Made by a program: the position numbers and the translations under genes
Origin: Molossus alvarezi
Taxonomy: Eukaryota > Chordata > Mammalia > Chiroptera > Molossidae
Assembly: GCA_037176705.1 (NCBI GenBank)
Contig: CM073907.1
Location: 13,485,001-13,549,000 of the forward strand
Direction of reading: 5' to 3'
Length of the DNA stretch: 64,000 nt
Shown here: positions 21,511 to 34,563 of the stretch, in pieces
How positions within the stretch are numbered: position 1 is the first letter of the stretch
Layout of the letters: every line of letters begins with the position of its first letter
Notes under the pieces: model-generated
The model's database searches: none
Told to the model about the DNA's origin: nothing
What the model saw: the letters and a program-made list of their open reading frames with translations, nothing else

Positions 21511-22006
21511 AATTTTCTTTTTCTTATTGTCATGCTTTTATGCCCACATTTTGGTTGTATGAAAATGATTTTGAAAAATGTTCTCACTCTTGGCTTTATG
21601 TTGGGTTGAAAAATTGTCAGCGTTAATATCACTGCTAAGCAAACACATCTGTTAGATAATCCGAAGTCCCCTCTGTTTGGTGTGATTTGGCATAGAACTG
21701 AGGCTCTCTAGAAAATTCTCTCACTTTTTTCTATGGTTATTGCCTTTTTGGTTTAATATTTAACATTTTTTCTCCTAGAAAATCACAGCCCAAGCAGATT
21801 TTCAAACGTGGTAGCATGAATTTATACAGTCGTATTTTTTGTTGTTGTTTTTTTATCATCTCTTAATTTCTCTTGTTTCAATTAAGATTCATATTTTTCC
21901 CAGTTTTGGTTATTTCTTCTGTGTCTTTAACAAAAAGCTAGAGTCATGGATTTTTAACTTCACTGTACTCCCTCCCACTCTCTCCCTGTCAGTTCTGTGG
22001 TATAAT

Positions 22007-22008
<2 letters not shown>

Positions 22009-22042
<34 letters not shown>
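22009..22042. repeat. (GT)n microsatellite
   Basis: About 17 uninterrupted GT units. Confidence 0.95.
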
Positions 22043-22045
<3 letters not shown>

Positions 22046-22269
22046 TGTAACGTTCTAGTTAATTTATATTTTTTCTGTATTTCTTTGTTTCTACCTAATA
22101 AATTCTTCAACAAGTGTAATCCATTTATTATCACTTGTTCTTGGCAGTGCAAGATTTTTCTCTGTTGTGAATTTTATGCGACTGTTCACTATGAACATGT
22201 TGTAAAAGTGTACCGAGCACAGACAAAGTGAGTATCCGGCAGCTTCTGCCATTGCCAGCATTTTTCCTT

Positions 22270-22465
22270 TTCACTTTATGTTATTTTTTTTTCAATAGAG
22301 AAATATTTTTTATTAAATTGGTGGGGGTGATATTGGTTAATAAGATTATATAGGTTTCAACTGGACATTTCTATGATACATGATCGGTATATTGCATTGT
22401 GTGTCCTCCACCCAAAGTCAAATAATCTTCCATCACCATATAGTTGACCCTCTATTTTTAAAGTA
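22270..22465 (-). mobile_element. L1 3' end fragment, antisense
   Basis: TTTTTATTAAATTGGTGGGG, GGTTAATAAGATTATATAGG and CACCCAAAGTCAAATAATC correspond to the reversed 3' UTR also seen at 12403. Confidence 0.72.
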
Positions 22466-22860
22466 TTTTCAAATAAGTTAGAGAAAGCAGAACACCCCTT
22501 TCTCCAGAAGCATTTAAAATTTTTATTTTAAAATTCATAATACGTTGCAGAATTAAAAACTTACAAAAGGGTGTTCTGTGAAAGGTAAAATTCACCTCAA
22601 TTCTGGCTCCAGGATCACCCAGCTACCCTACTGGAGTGAGCTGATGTGAGGGTTTCCTGTTTCCTTTTCAGACACACACACACATGCACACACAGCGCAC
22701 CAGCCCCAGACGTGTGTGGGTAAATACACCCACACTGATAATGTTCTGTAGCTCCCTTTTTTATATTTAAGTAATGTATATAATTTTTAATGTTTATCAC
22801 TTAATGAATTTTCTTAAAATTATATGCTCATGTAATTGCTACTTTGTTCAGGGGTGAAAT

Positions 22861-23112
22861 CTTTTTTTTTTTTTTATCCTCACCCGAGGACTTTTTCGTT
22901 TTTTGTTCAGATAGAGTGGGAGGGAGGGAGAGAGAGGAAGAGAGAGAGAAACATCGAGGTGAAAGAGACACATCTAATGGTTGCCACCCGCACGACCCAA
23001 CCAGGGCCAGGGATAAACTGCAACCAAGGTACGTGCCCTTAGTGGGAACTGAACCCTGGACTCTCTGAATCGCAGGCTGACACTCTAAGTGCTGAGCCAA
23101 ACGGACCAGGGC
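22861..23112 (-). mobile_element. Ves SINE, class 1, antisense
   Basis: TATCCTCACCCGAGGAC tail to CCAAACGGACCAGGGC head; GAAATCTTTT and AAAATCTTTT flank. Confidence 0.9.
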
Positions 23113-23757
23113 TAAAATCTTTTCATTACCTGAGAGCCCCCCCCCCCCTACTGGCCCCTTCCAGTCCAGCCTCGGTTTCACAGGGAATGGTGTTCTGGTT
23201 CCTATGCTCACAGACTCGTTGGACCTGTTCTTGAAATGAATATACGTGGACTCTACGTGTGTTTGGCCTCGCCCACGCCACATGATGACGAGGTACTCCC
23301 TGCATCAGTGGCTTCAGATTGTCTTTCCTTTTAGTGCAGTCACGTTTCCTGTTGAGTGGAAATGTTATCATTTTTTTATCCATTCTCCTGTTGATGAGTA
23401 TCTGTGCTGTTTTCAGTTTTTAAGTCTTCTGAATATGTTAGCAAATCTCTTATGTAATTATCTAAAGATAGAATTCATTTGGTCGTAAGATAGATTTTGC
23501 TTAACTTTATAAGAAATTCCAGAGTCTCCTAAAGAGGTGGAAACTGGTCACTTCCAGCTGCACGTGTGATATTTTGTTACTGTTCATCATCGAGACTGGG
23601 ATGGTCATTCATTACAGCGTGTCTCAAACCTTTGAAGGGGTGTGAGGAGGTTCCTCATTGTGACTTCAGTTTACAATTTGGTCTTTGATGAAGATAAACA
23701 ACCGTTATTATAATATTTATATATATATATATATATATAAATTTATATATATATCCA

Positions 23758-23791
<34 letters not shown>

Positions 23792-24662
23792 CCATTACTA
23801 AAATCTAGAAATTCACATTGATGTAGCAACTCTTAGCTAGTCTGAAGACAGGTTTGATCTTGTCCAGGGTCCCACTAATGTCCTTTCTTCTGTTTAGGGT
23901 CCAGATCAGGACACCTCCTCGCATGTATTTTCTACATCTCTCTGGACCCCCCTCCCCCCCAATTTGCAGACTTAACTCCACCTTTCTTTGAACAGAGACA
24001 TTTGAGGACAGTCATTCTGTAGAGTGGCTGTCACTTCCGATGGGTCTGCTCCTTCCTTGGGCTTAGATTGGGGTTGTGCACTTTGGGTAAATGCAAGAGC
24101 AGGAACAGTCTGCTTGCCAGTGGACTGTATCAGGAGTACGTGATGCTCCGTGCAATCGCCGTGGGAGGGCGAGGAGGCCTGGTTTCTCCCTTGCACAGCA
24201 ACTGTGGTCTCTTTGCAATTAATACATATTTGGGGAGGAGATAACTTTGAGCCTATGCAAATACTTTTTCCTCATACACTCAACTAATTTTAGAATCACC
24301 CGCTGACAATGCTGGCCGATAGCAATGACTATCACTCGCACATTTGCCTAACGGTGCGTTCCTGTTGCCATGACACGACACTTTTTATACTTACTTTTTA
24401 GAATTTAACCATCAGGAAGGGCTGTCTTTCCTCCACCCCATTTATTTATGTATTCAGGTGTTTTCCATCAGTGTGAATGTGTGATATTTAATTTATCCCA
24501 TAGCTTTTCATATATGGAAATAATTACTTCTAAAATTTCCCCAAAATGGACCACTGAAGCGCAAATTTTAAGTTGACCCCTGTGTTCTTTTACAACATTC
24601 CCACATCATTTTTCTAGCACTTCCTTTTTTTCTGGTCCCACAAAATGTTCCAGAGTTATTTT
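23113..24662. other. spacer, no recognised gene
   Basis: Holds a compound dinucleotide repeat at 23717-23790. The 23.3-23.5 kb part is faintly L1-like in reverse. Nothing else recognised. Confidence 0.4.
23717..23790. repeat. compound (AT)n-(GT)n microsatellite
   Basis: An alternating AT tract of ~40 bp passes through ATCCAATA into ~14 TG units. Confidence 0.93.
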
Positions 24663-24675
24663 TTTAATGTTTTAT

Positions 24676-24711
<36 letters not shown>

Positions 24712-24888
24712 GAGGAAGGGAAAGATAGAAACATGGATGTGAGAGAGAAACATCGATTGGCAGCCTCCTACACGCCTCCTACTGGGGATGGAACCTGCAA
24801 CCCGGGCATGTGCCCTGATAGGGAATCAGACCTGTGACCTCTCAGTCCATGGGACAACACTCAATCCTCTGAGCCACACTGGCCATGC
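24663..24888 (-). mobile_element. Ves SINE, class 2, antisense
   Basis: A very long T run (more than 30) after TTTTATTGATT marks the tail; head GAGCCACACTGGCCATGC. Confidence 0.88.
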
Positions 24889-25892
24889 TCAAGGCTTATT
24901 TTATATTTTTCTTCAAGGAACGCTGGTTCTTTGTATTGGAAAACAGTATTTAGAAACCAAGATCTGAGTGTAACATGTGCCCAGTGCTACTGGGATGTCA
25001 TTTCTTCCAGGCCCTGAGATGTACAGAGTTGGGAACTGGTAGAGGTTCACTCAGGCAGTGTGCTTCATGCAGATGTGCTTCCGTCTCCATCTCTGTGTTC
25101 CCACACCCTGCTGTTCTGATTGCAAACCTTTCATTATTACTCCCCTTTACTGGCAGCTCCTTTCTGCATGGCAAGAAACCCACCTTCCAGTCCCCACAAT
25201 CTAGCTTATAATTTTCTCAACCCAGTATTGCATAAGTAGTTTAAAATTTCCTAAACCAGCTCAGTGGTTGAGCATCAACTCATGCACCAAGAGGTCACCA
25301 GTTCAATCCCTGGTCAGGGCACATGCCCAGGTTGTGGGGGGCACGAGGAGGCAGCCAATAGATGTTCTCTCTCATAGATGTTTCTCTCTCTCTCTCTCTC
25401 CCTTCCTCTCTCTCTCAAATCAATAAAGAAAAAAAATTTTTTAATTGCTAAACCATACCCCTTTTAATAAACCCACCAAATAATGTACAATATTTAAATA
25501 CAGTTCTTTCTTCTTTACCTTTACAGTATCCAGTCAATCTGGTGTGAGCTTTAGTGAGTTTAAACAAACATGTAAAGGTCAAAGGAAAATGAAGAAAGTG
25601 TATTTGAGGTGAATATCAGAGAGGCAGGCAGATGTCGTATGGTGGGCACAGGGCATTGGCAGCCACACACTGACAGCCTGACGAGCCGAAAAGGGGCAGA
25701 CTCTCGTGTCTGGTTCAGTGCCCGGCAACATTTGTGTGCTGCATGGACCACTAACCGCCTGAGCAACTACGTGAACAGGCAAGAGGTTCTGTGCTGTCCC
25801 TGCTGTGGGGGTTTCTTGTAGTTGTTACTGCCAGGAGAAAGGAGTTCTATCTGGAGAGCGCCCCAGCTGAAATCAAAACAAGATTGACTCTT
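24889..25892. other. spacer, no gene recognised
   Basis: Apart from a SINE at 25252 I find nothing identifiable. Confidence 0.4.
25252..25441 (+). mobile_element. Ves SINE, class 2, sense, 5'-clipped
   Basis: AACCAGCTCAGTGGTTGAGC opens within the A box, so the first bases of the head are missing. The tail is CAAATCAATAAAGAAAAAA. Confidence 0.87.
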
Positions 25893-26148
25893 GGCCCTGG
25901 CTGGTTTGGCTCAGTGGTGGAGCGTTGGCCCATGGACCAAAGGCTTGTGGGTTTGGTTCCAGTCACGGGCACGTTCCTCAGTTGTGGTTGGGTCCTCAGC
26001 CCTTCTCGGGCCGAGCTGGAGGAGACCACTCGATGTGTCTCTGTCACATCGATGTTTCTCTCTCTCTCTGTCTCTCTCGCTTCCTCCCTCCCTTCTACTC
26101 TATCTGAAGATAAATGGAAAATTATCCTCGGGTGAGGATTTAAAAAAA
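25893..26148 (+). mobile_element. Ves SINE, class 1, sense
   Basis: Head GGCCCTGGCTGGTTTGGCTC, tail CCTCGGGTGAGGATTTAAAA. GATTGACTCTT and GATAGACTCTT flank it. Confidence 0.93.
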
Positions 26149-26591
26149 AGATAGACTCTTGGAGGTCGTGATGGATCCTTTTTTCAACTGACCTAAGGGA
26201 AGATGACAAACTTAAGAGTGCACGTACTCAAACTGACGCAGGTCCTTCCTGTGAGGGGAGGGGTTCTTGTTGGTTGACTTCCATTCTGTGCTGAATGAGC
26301 AAAGAGATGCAGAAGAGAATGTTCGCTGAGGCTTTTGCCATATATCAGCCCTGTGCTTCACCCTGTGTGTCTGCCCTCTTGCTAACGTACACCAGCATGG
26401 GGCTCACGCCCACTACACTGGGGAAGAACTGCAGCGTTCAGAGGTCATGGTAAGGCGCCTTGGGATATACGTTGACCTAGATGCAGAGCAGCTGACCTCT
26501 ATAGCCTTTGAGCAGAATCCCCATTACAAAAGCGTACAAGCTCACCCCTTACGCACATTACCTGCATTTCTATTCCTCCCCCTTTTTCTTT

Positions 26592-26807
26592 GTTAATCCT
26601 CACCCAGGGATATTTTCCCATTGGTTTTCAAATAGAGCAGGAGAGAGAGAGAGAGAGAGAAACATTGATTGGTTGCCTCCCTCACAACCCCCACTGGGGC
26701 CGAGGATCAAAGCTACATCCCACGAACGTGCCTTTTTTACCGGAAATCATACCCAAGAGCCCTTGGTCTGCGGCTGATGCCCTGACGGCTGAGCCAAACT
26801 GGCCAGG
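26592..26807 (-). mobile_element. Ves SINE, class 1, antisense
   Basis: TTAATCCTCACCCAGGGAT tail to GAGCCAAACTGGCCAGG head. Confidence 0.87.
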
Positions 26808-27069
26808 TCATCCTCGCCATTTCCACTCCTCCATCTGGATGGCATGTGTCCGCCACTATGTGTTTATGCTCCACTTCCATGTGTAGTCTCCAGACACACA
26901 GAGTCCTCCAAAATCAGTAGGAGAAACCGGACACGCAGACCCCTTCTTATGTGACCGCGTGCCAGGGACGAATTCAAGTGTAGGAAGATAAGGAAAGGAA
27001 TTCACTTCAGAAATAATGAGATTATATGTAGGGAAGGAAAATACTGGGGTGAAAGCAATGTAAGAGCAA

Positions 27070-27088
27070 TCATCATCATCATCATCAT
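27070..27088. repeat. short (ATC)n microsatellite
   Basis: Six to seven ATC units follow AAGAGCA. Confidence 0.85.
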
Positions 27089-27323
27089 AGTAGACACTAT
27101 TTTACCTTTTTAGTGTCCCGTCTTTTGCTGCTTTAGCTAATTCTACCCTGTAATCTTTAGAGCAAATCTAGATATCTCTTCCATTATAAAGATGAGAAAA
27201 GTAAGGTAAACAATCACTAAGAAGCATGTATATTCATTTGATTTTGAGCTTCTGGATTCGAAGGTCATGTTCTAGGGTACCATGCTGTACCTGCATGGAA
27301 TATGTTTTAAATGAATCCATTCA

Positions 27324-27570
27324 GCCCTGGCCGGTTTGGCTCAGCGGTTAGAGAGTCGGCCTGTGGTCCAGAGAGAACCGGGTTCAGTTCCTGCTAAGGG
27401 CACGTACCTCAGTTGCAGTTTGTCCCCGGCCCTGGTTGGGTTGTGAGGGTGGCAGCCACTCAATGTGTCCCTTTCACCTCGATGTTTCTCCCTCTCTCTC
27501 TTCCTCTTTCCCTCCCACTCTGTCTGAATAAAAAATGGAAAAATGTCCTCAGGTGAGGATAAAAAATAAA
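27324..27570 (+). mobile_element. Ves SINE, class 1, sense
   Basis: Head GCCCTGGCCGGTTTGGCTC, tail CCTCAGGTGAGGATAAAAAA. ATCCATTCA and ACCCATTCA flank it. Confidence 0.92.
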
Positions 27571-29229
27571 TAAAATTAACCCATTCACCCTAAAAATACT
27601 TGTGGACCATGTAGCATGAGACAGGAACTGGGCTGGGCAGCGGTCGGAGGTAACCAGCCAGCTGCTGTCAACATCGAGTGAGAGATATCAGGGCAAGTTT
27701 CAGGGTGTTCAGGTGGGAGGTGAAATGTCTCATAGTTTGATTTGCTCTCATTACAAAACTCTCTAAAGTTGAGTGAGGTGCTGGAGTTCTGATAATGCAG
27801 CAACTTCCAGGTCTGTGTTTTTCTTGTCTAGTTTATGCTCCGTTTCTGGTTTCAGTTTATTTATATTCCTTTCCATGATTTTTAGGACTTACCATCTAAT
27901 ATGAGTGTTAGTGTTTAATACTTTTTAATGGTTATCTCCTTGCATGAGAATGTCGACCTGTGGAACACAGACATTTTCATTTGTGACTGCATCCATTCCA
28001 ATTCCCTGACATGGATGGAAATAAAAGTGAACTTAAAAATGTCTGAAAGCCAGGAGCTAAAATTACTCCACATTATTGGTTTGGTGAGGGAAAACCTTGT
28101 AAGAGAAATTTCAACCAATTGCTTCTTGGAAAAATGAGCAAAATAATAGAGAATTTTGAGGCAAAGTGGGATTTAGGTTAATTAGACTAAGCAGTATTTT
28201 GATTAGATCGAAGCAAAAAAAAAAGAAAAAAAGCAGGTGGAATGGTGTTGGTTTGATTGACCAGGACTGGACATATGAGAGAGCAGGTCCATTCAAAGTC
28301 AAGGAGTTTGCGGATGGTGGATTTGGCTGGAAGCCAGTTTCAGCCACTCCGGCAGCTTCCTGGCCCTGGGTCATCCTGTCTTTCTGGGGAGAGTGGGATT
28401 TGCAGCTATTCGTACATGTGGGTCATGTTTCCCAGGCAAGCGTGGCATTTCCGTCTCACCATCAAAACCCGGACAAGCACAGGGAACATAAAAGGGGGGA
28501 CGGAGGTCAGAGTTCTCAGCCATCCAGACACTCTGTTTGCCTCTGCAATTTTCTTAAAATTAAAATGTAAAGAATATAAAGAACAGTCCCCGCTCGGCAG
28601 TTAAGCATTGGCCCACGGAGTGAAGAGTCGTGGGTTTGATTCACAGTCAGGCAAGTACCTGGGTTGCAGGTTCAATTTCCGACCCCGGTTGGTGTCATGT
28701 GGGAGGCAACCCATCAATGTGTGTCTCTCACATCGATGTTTCTTCTCTCTCCCTCTCTTACTCCTCCCACTGTCTTAAAAACCATGAAATGGATCCTTGG
28801 GTGGGGATTAATAAACAAACAAAAAATATATATAAAGAACATTTGAAGAGTAACTTTTCTGCCAATTATTTAAAGATATTGATGAAATGGGAAAATTCCT
28901 TAAAAATGCCGCTAATGAGAAAAATCATACAAAAATAGAAAATATGAATTGTCTTATATTTGATAAAGACATTGAATCCATGATGAAAATTCTTCCAAAC
29001 ATGACTATTTCAGGCATAAGTATTCTTACTCATGGATTTTTACAAATACTTAAAGGAAAATATATCAGTAATTCTTTTCTCAGAATAGCTTCAGTCTAGC
29101 AACGAAGCCTGATAAGACAATGTTAAATTATGAATTTACCGAATATGGCTACTGTGAACATGGGTGCAAGCATCCTCAGTACAAATAATAATAAATCAGA
29201 TTACATAAAGTATTTAAAAATAGGACCAT
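27571..29229. other. spacer, no gene recognised
   Basis: Contains one diverged SINE. An open frame at 28166-28570 begins in an A-rich run and has no recognisable domain. Confidence 0.4.
28584..28825 (+). mobile_element. Ves SINE, class 1-like, sense, diverged
   Basis: CCCGCTCGGCAGTTAAGC head is worn, B box GGTTTGATTC, CACATCGATGTTTCTTCTC and tail CCTTGGGTGGGGATTAATAA. The GGGGATTAATAA tail resembles the elements at 20882 and 34320, perhaps an older subclass. Confidence 0.8.
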
Positions 29230-31869
29230 TTGAGAGGTTACCTTTTACGTTTAAAAAAATAAGACAAGCCATCATTTCTGTCTTTACAAGGTAACATTGG
29301 ACAAAGTAATCGGGGGTTTTCTTGGATCCGTAGGGAAAGCTCTCCCCACGTCTGGTGATACAGGCACAGTCCTTGAAGCACAGGTGAGAGATTTGGCTGA
29401 AACCAACCCTGAGTTGCTGGGGACACTAGATGGCAATTCAGGGGACTGCAGGTGGACTAGCGCAAGAGGGAGAAACTTCTGGGGACTCCCAGTGTGTGGG
29501 CTTCACCTACGAGAACCTCCCAAGTTTCCCAGGGTAAAGATTTGAGAAGGAACCCCCTCGTGGCTCTGGAAGTGTGAGGAAAGGACTAACCACTAACGAA
29601 CACCCAGAGGATTTCATGAAGAAGGCCTTGCCTCTAGGGGGAGCACTTGAGCAAAGCCCTCTGCCATCTGGGGAAAGTGTATTCCTCGGAGTTCAGTCCC
29701 CTCTGGCCGCCCTACGGCACTGATCAGGAAGCACACACACCAGTAGAGGGCGGTGTTTTAAGGAAATCGATTGGGAACACCAGAGCCTGGGAAGACTAGA
29801 GCGCTAGGAAGAAATCAGGTCTGCTACTGGAGAGCGCTGTGAAGGCCATGGCCCCAAACACAGCTGACAGACAGACTTACTCCAAAGGCTGTGGGTCGCT
29901 GAACGTCCTGCAACAGGCTTTGCTAGAATGAGGACAGGGTTGCAGTGGGAAGAGAAGACACCGCTTCCCCGAGGAACTGTACTCGTGGAAGCCCAGGGTC
30001 CAGAGGGGAGGGAGGCACAGACAGCGGCGGAAGGTCACACTTCTGGTAGATAGCTCGACCGACAGCAAACAAACAGGACTCAGCTGGTCCCGTGTCCCTC
30101 TTTATCTCAATTCCCAGTATCAGCTAGAACTCAGTTTCCTTGCCCAGGCCATGTGCCAAAGAAAAGGAAGGGCGTGAGGAGACAAAGCAATTGGTGGAAC
30201 CAGATTCAGGATTGGGTGTCGGGGTGAGCATGTAGGGAATGTAAAAGAACTGGGTTTGATATGTTGAAGGCTCATAGGGAAAAAGAAGCTGTCAGTCAGG
30301 AACACACACAATGACTGGAAAAGTTACAAACATGGAAGATGTTTATACAACAAAATAATCATTTTAAATGTGAAGGGTTTAAATGAAAAGACACAGGGAT
30401 CATCGGAATGGATAAAACAAGACCAGACTCGATGTTGTCTTCAGAAAGCCTTTAGAATGAAAGATTTAGGTGGGATAATGTGAAATGGTTGGCAAAGGCA
30501 GCATGCTAACACTCACCAGAAGGCAGCTGGCGAAGCTACATTAATTTCAGATGAAGCCAACTTCAGAACGAGGGAGGCATGTAGAAGGTCGTTCCAGAAT
30601 AATAAAGGGTCATTTCTTCAAAAAGGCGTAACCACCATCGACATATATGTCCGTAGCAACAGATTGTCAAAATACACGAGGTAACAGTTGAAAGAAGTAA
30701 AAGGAGGAATAGACAAAAGCCACTGTTGGAGACTTCAACACCCCTTTGGTAGTAATTGATTAAGCAGGCAGAAAAACAGTAAGGTGTGAATATTCTAAAC
30801 AGCACGGTCAATCCGTCCGTTTGCCTGGCATAGGTGACACGGTCCATCAACAGGAGAGGGCACAGTCTTCTAAAGCCCATGAAACACTCCTCAAAGTAGA
30901 TCTTTCTATATTCCATAAAGCAAACCATAACATGTTTAAAAGAAATTGTACAAAGTACGTCTCTAGGCAACAATGGAATAAAACTAGAAATCTGGAAAGA
31001 TAACAGCTGAGAAATCCCCAAATATTTGGATTAAACAAGACACTTGTAAATAACAGATACATCAATGAAAAAGTCATTAGATTAAAAAATAAATATGCTT
31101 ATAATTTGTGGAATGGGGCTAAAGCATTGTTTACACATTTTTAATATTAAATTATATTAGAAAAGAGTGTTTAAAATTCATACACTTCTACCTTAGAAAA
31201 ATAAAACACTTTAAGCCAAAAGCACGTAGAAGAAAAATATAGAAGTCAGTGAATTAAAAACAAAAACAGTAGTGAAAATCAAGAGCTAGATCTTTTAAAA
31301 CATCAATAAAATGGTCAAACCTAGCCAGACTAAAAGAAGACACAAATGCTGTATCAGAAATTAAATGAGTCATCAGTGATGACCCCCGTGGATAGATATT
31401 GAATGCATGATAACAGAATACTAAGAACAACTGTATGCCCCCAAATTGGAACTTAGATGAACTAATTCATCAAAAGACAATCTACCAAAACTCACACAAG
31501 AAGAAATACATAATGCTGAATAGCCCTCAATCTATTAAAGAGCTTGAGTTCATAATTAGTAACCATCCGAAAAGGGAGCACCTAGCTTGGGTAGTTTTAC
31601 TGGTGAATTTTAACGAACATTTAAAGAAAGAATAATACCAATTTTCCACTATTGCTTCCAGAAAATAGAGAAGGGGACATGTGTTAATGCATTCCATTAA
31701 AACATTCTTACCCTAACGTCATAACCAGAGAGACACCACAGGAAAGGAAAACTGCAGACCAGTATCTGCCATGAACATTGACATAAAAACCCTCAACAAC
31801 AAAACATTAGCAAATTGAGTCCATCTGTGTGTACAATCAAGTGGAATTCATTCCAGGGGTGCAAGACTA

Positions 31870-32042
31870 TTATTTTAGACTAAGTGTTTATTTTTTTAAT
31901 GTGGACTCTATTAAAGATGTGCCTGTCCTCCCAGCCCTGCCCAGCCCCTCCCCCCTCTGGCCATCACTGCTATTGTCTGTGTCTATGGCTTATGCCTGTG
32001 TTCTTTGGCTAATCCCTTCATCTGCTTTTATCCATTCAAGTC
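31870..32042 (-). mobile_element. L1 3' UTR piece inserted antisense in the old L1
   Basis: GTCTGTGTCTATGGCTTATGC and nearby C-rich sequence resemble the reversed 3' UTR at 43660. It separates GGTGCAAGACTA from TTTTTCAACATTCAAACATC, which are adjacent in an intact L1. Confidence 0.45.
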
Positions 32043-32368
32043 TTTTTCAACATTCAAACATCAACATAATCCATCACATCAGGGTGCTACAGAAGGGAAA
32101 TCATATGGTCGTCCGTAAATGCTGTGAACGTATTTGACAAAACCCAACACCCCTTTTGTGATAATCCTCAGTAAACTAGGAATACAGGGAAATTCTTAAT
32201 ATGATAAGGAACATCTACCCAAAAAAAGACATATAGTTAATATCATGTGTACTTTGTGCTAATTTCACAAAAAGGCATTTAGCTCCTCTTGCACCGTAAC
32301 CCTGGAAACCTTAGCTCAGTAGGACAATAGGAAGGATGTAGATTGAAATGGGGAGTAACCCTGTCTCT

Positions 32369-32582
32369 AAAAAATTTTTTCTTTATTGATTTTAGAGAGA
32401 GAGGAAGGGAGAGGGAGGGAGAGTTAGAAACATCAATGAGAGAGAACATCGATTGGCCGCCTCCTGCATGACCCCACTGGGGATTGGGCCCACAACCTGG
32501 GCATGTGCCCTGACTGGGAATCGAACCGGTGACCTCTTGGTTCATGGGTCAATGCTCAACCACTGAGCCACACCAGCCAGGC
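32369..32582 (-). mobile_element. Ves SINE, class 2, antisense
   Basis: TTTTTTCTTTATTGATTTTAG tail to GCCACACCAGCCAGGC head. ACCCTGTCTCTAAA and AACCTGTCTTTA flank. Confidence 0.9.
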
Positions 32583-32795
32583 AAAACCTGTCTTTATCCA
32601 GAGATTACATGGCTGTCTATGTAGAAAGTCCAAAAGAATCTACAAAGCAAAAGCCTTCTGGAACTAAGTGCATATAACAAGGTTAAAGTATGGAAGATTA
32701 ATAGAAAAAAATGACAATTGCTTTTTTATATACCAGTAATGAACAACTGGAATTTGAAATAAATAATTTTTTATAAGCCATGTACATCAAAGATA

Positions 32796-32872
32796 ATGTA
32801 TGTGTATATATATGTGTAATATATATATGTACACCATATTATATGATATATATATACACATACACACACATC
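32796..32872. repeat. (TA)n/(CA)n low-complexity tract
   Basis: Interrupted TATATA runs pass into CACATACACACACA. Confidence 0.8.
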
Positions 32873-34134
32873 ATGATCTAAATGCAGAAAATACAATCAA
32901 AGATTTAAATAATTTTGTATTCATGATGGTTTGGAAGACTCAATATCGTTAAGAACTTGATTCTTCCCAACTTAATCTATAGACTTGGTGAAATCTTATT
33001 GAAAATCCCAGCAAGTGATTTTATAGAAATCAACAAACTGATTCTCAAGTTTTATGGAAAGACAAGAACCAACGCAATATTGAAGAACAAATTTGAAGGA
33101 CTCACACTACCTCATTTCAAAACTTTTACTATAAAGGTTACTAATCAAGACAGCATGGGTTTGGCAAACGAATGGACACACGGATCAATAGTTGGGAATA
33201 GAGATACACACAGAGACAGTAATGATCTCTGACAGGCATGAAAGAAATTCAGTGCAGGATTTATTGAAAGGACTTTCGATGTCCATTTCAAATATGAGAC
33301 CTAAACACCGACCTTACGTGTTTTCTTGATGGATTGTAGGTCAATTATAAAATTACAATTGGAAGTTAATTACAAAATGATCTCAAAGTAGACCATAGAC
33401 CTTAGTGTGAAATGCAAAAGTAGAAAACTTCTAGAAGGAAACAGGAGAAAATCAACATGACCTCGGGTTTTTGTTACAAGGTTTTAGATATGACGCCAAA
33501 AGTGAAAATCATGAAGAAAAAAATGATAAGGTAGACAATTAAAATTAAAAGCTCTGTTTTGGTAAAAGACACTGTTGCGTTGACAAAAAAGGATGACACA
33601 GATTGGGAGAAAATGTTTTCCAAACATCTGATAAAGGTCCTCTATCTAAATATATAAAGAAATCTTAAACCTTGGCAGACAGTGTGGTAGTCTGTGCCAT
33701 GCACCCTGCCACCGTGCCCCCGGGCATTTACCCAAACGAGTTAAACACTAATGTCCATACAAAAATCCTGCACATGGATATTTATAACAGCTTTATTCAT
33801 CATCCCCAGAAACCGGAAGAAATGCAGACTTCCTTGTATAAGTGAATTGATTGAAACACACACTCACAATGGTACATCCACATGGAGAAAGAGACAGGTA
33901 AATATTAACTGTGTTTTACTCAGTGAAAGAAGCCAATCTGAAAAGGATACATACAATGTATCCCCATTTATGTGACATTCTGGAAAAAGTGAAACTAAAG
34001 ATACAGTAGACACATCTGTGGTTGGCAGTGGGAGGGTAAGGACTAGATAGATAAACAGGAGAGTGAATCTATTTTGTGTGATACTGTAATCGTGCATACA
34101 TGATACTTTGTAGTTGACAAAATCTATTGACCTG

Positions 34135-34310
34135 CCCTGGCTGGTTTGGCTCAGCAGTTGGAGCCTTGGCCCATGGTCCGGAGAGACCCGGGTTTGGTTC
34201 CCGCTAAGGGCATGTACCTCGGTTGCAGTTTGTCCCCAGCCCTGGTTGGAGTCGTGCGGGAGGCAGCCACTCGATGTATCCCTTTCATGTCAATGTTTCT
34301 CTCTTTTCTT
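34135..34310 (+). mobile_element. Ves SINE, class 1, sense, 3'-truncated
   Basis: Head GCCCTGGCTGGTTTGGCTC; it stops at TCAATGTTTCTCTC without the normal tail, where the next SINE begins in reverse. Confidence 0.85.
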
Positions 34311-34319
34311 TCTTTAGTA

Positions 34320-34563
34320 TTATTTTTGTTAATCCCCACCTAAGAATATTTTCCCATTGATTTTTAGATAGAGGGGAAGGGAATGGGAGAGAGAGAAACA
34401 TTGATGTGAGAGAGACACATCAATTGGTTGCCTCCCACTTGACCCCCACCAAGGCCGGGGATCGAACCTGCAACCCAGGTATTTGCCCTTGATGGGGAAT
34501 CAAACCCGAGATCCTTCGGTCCATGGGCTGACGCTCTAACCTCTGAGCCAAACTGGCCAGGGC
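34320..34563 (-). mobile_element. Ves SINE, class 1-like, antisense
   Basis: GTTAATCCCCACCTAAGAAT tail to GAGCCAAACTGGCCAGGGC head. With its neighbour it forms an inverted SINE pair of ~430 bp that could fold in RNA. Confidence 0.85.

Larger units (their letters stand above)
21511..22860. other. AT-rich spacer with microsatellite and L1 tail
   Basis: Contains the (GT)n and L1 fragment listed separately; otherwise nothing recognised. Confidence 0.4.
26149..27323. other. spacer, no gene recognised
   Basis: Contains a SINE and an (ATC)n run, each listed separately; nothing else found. Confidence 0.4.

Noticed and set aside
21839..22231. 130-codon open frame
   Set aside because: Its middle is a run of Val-Cys codons from a (GT)n microsatellite.
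25893..25990. tRNA-like A and B boxes in many places
   Set aside because: They are the heads of Ves SINEs with degenerate arms and SINE bodies; no free tRNA gene seen.
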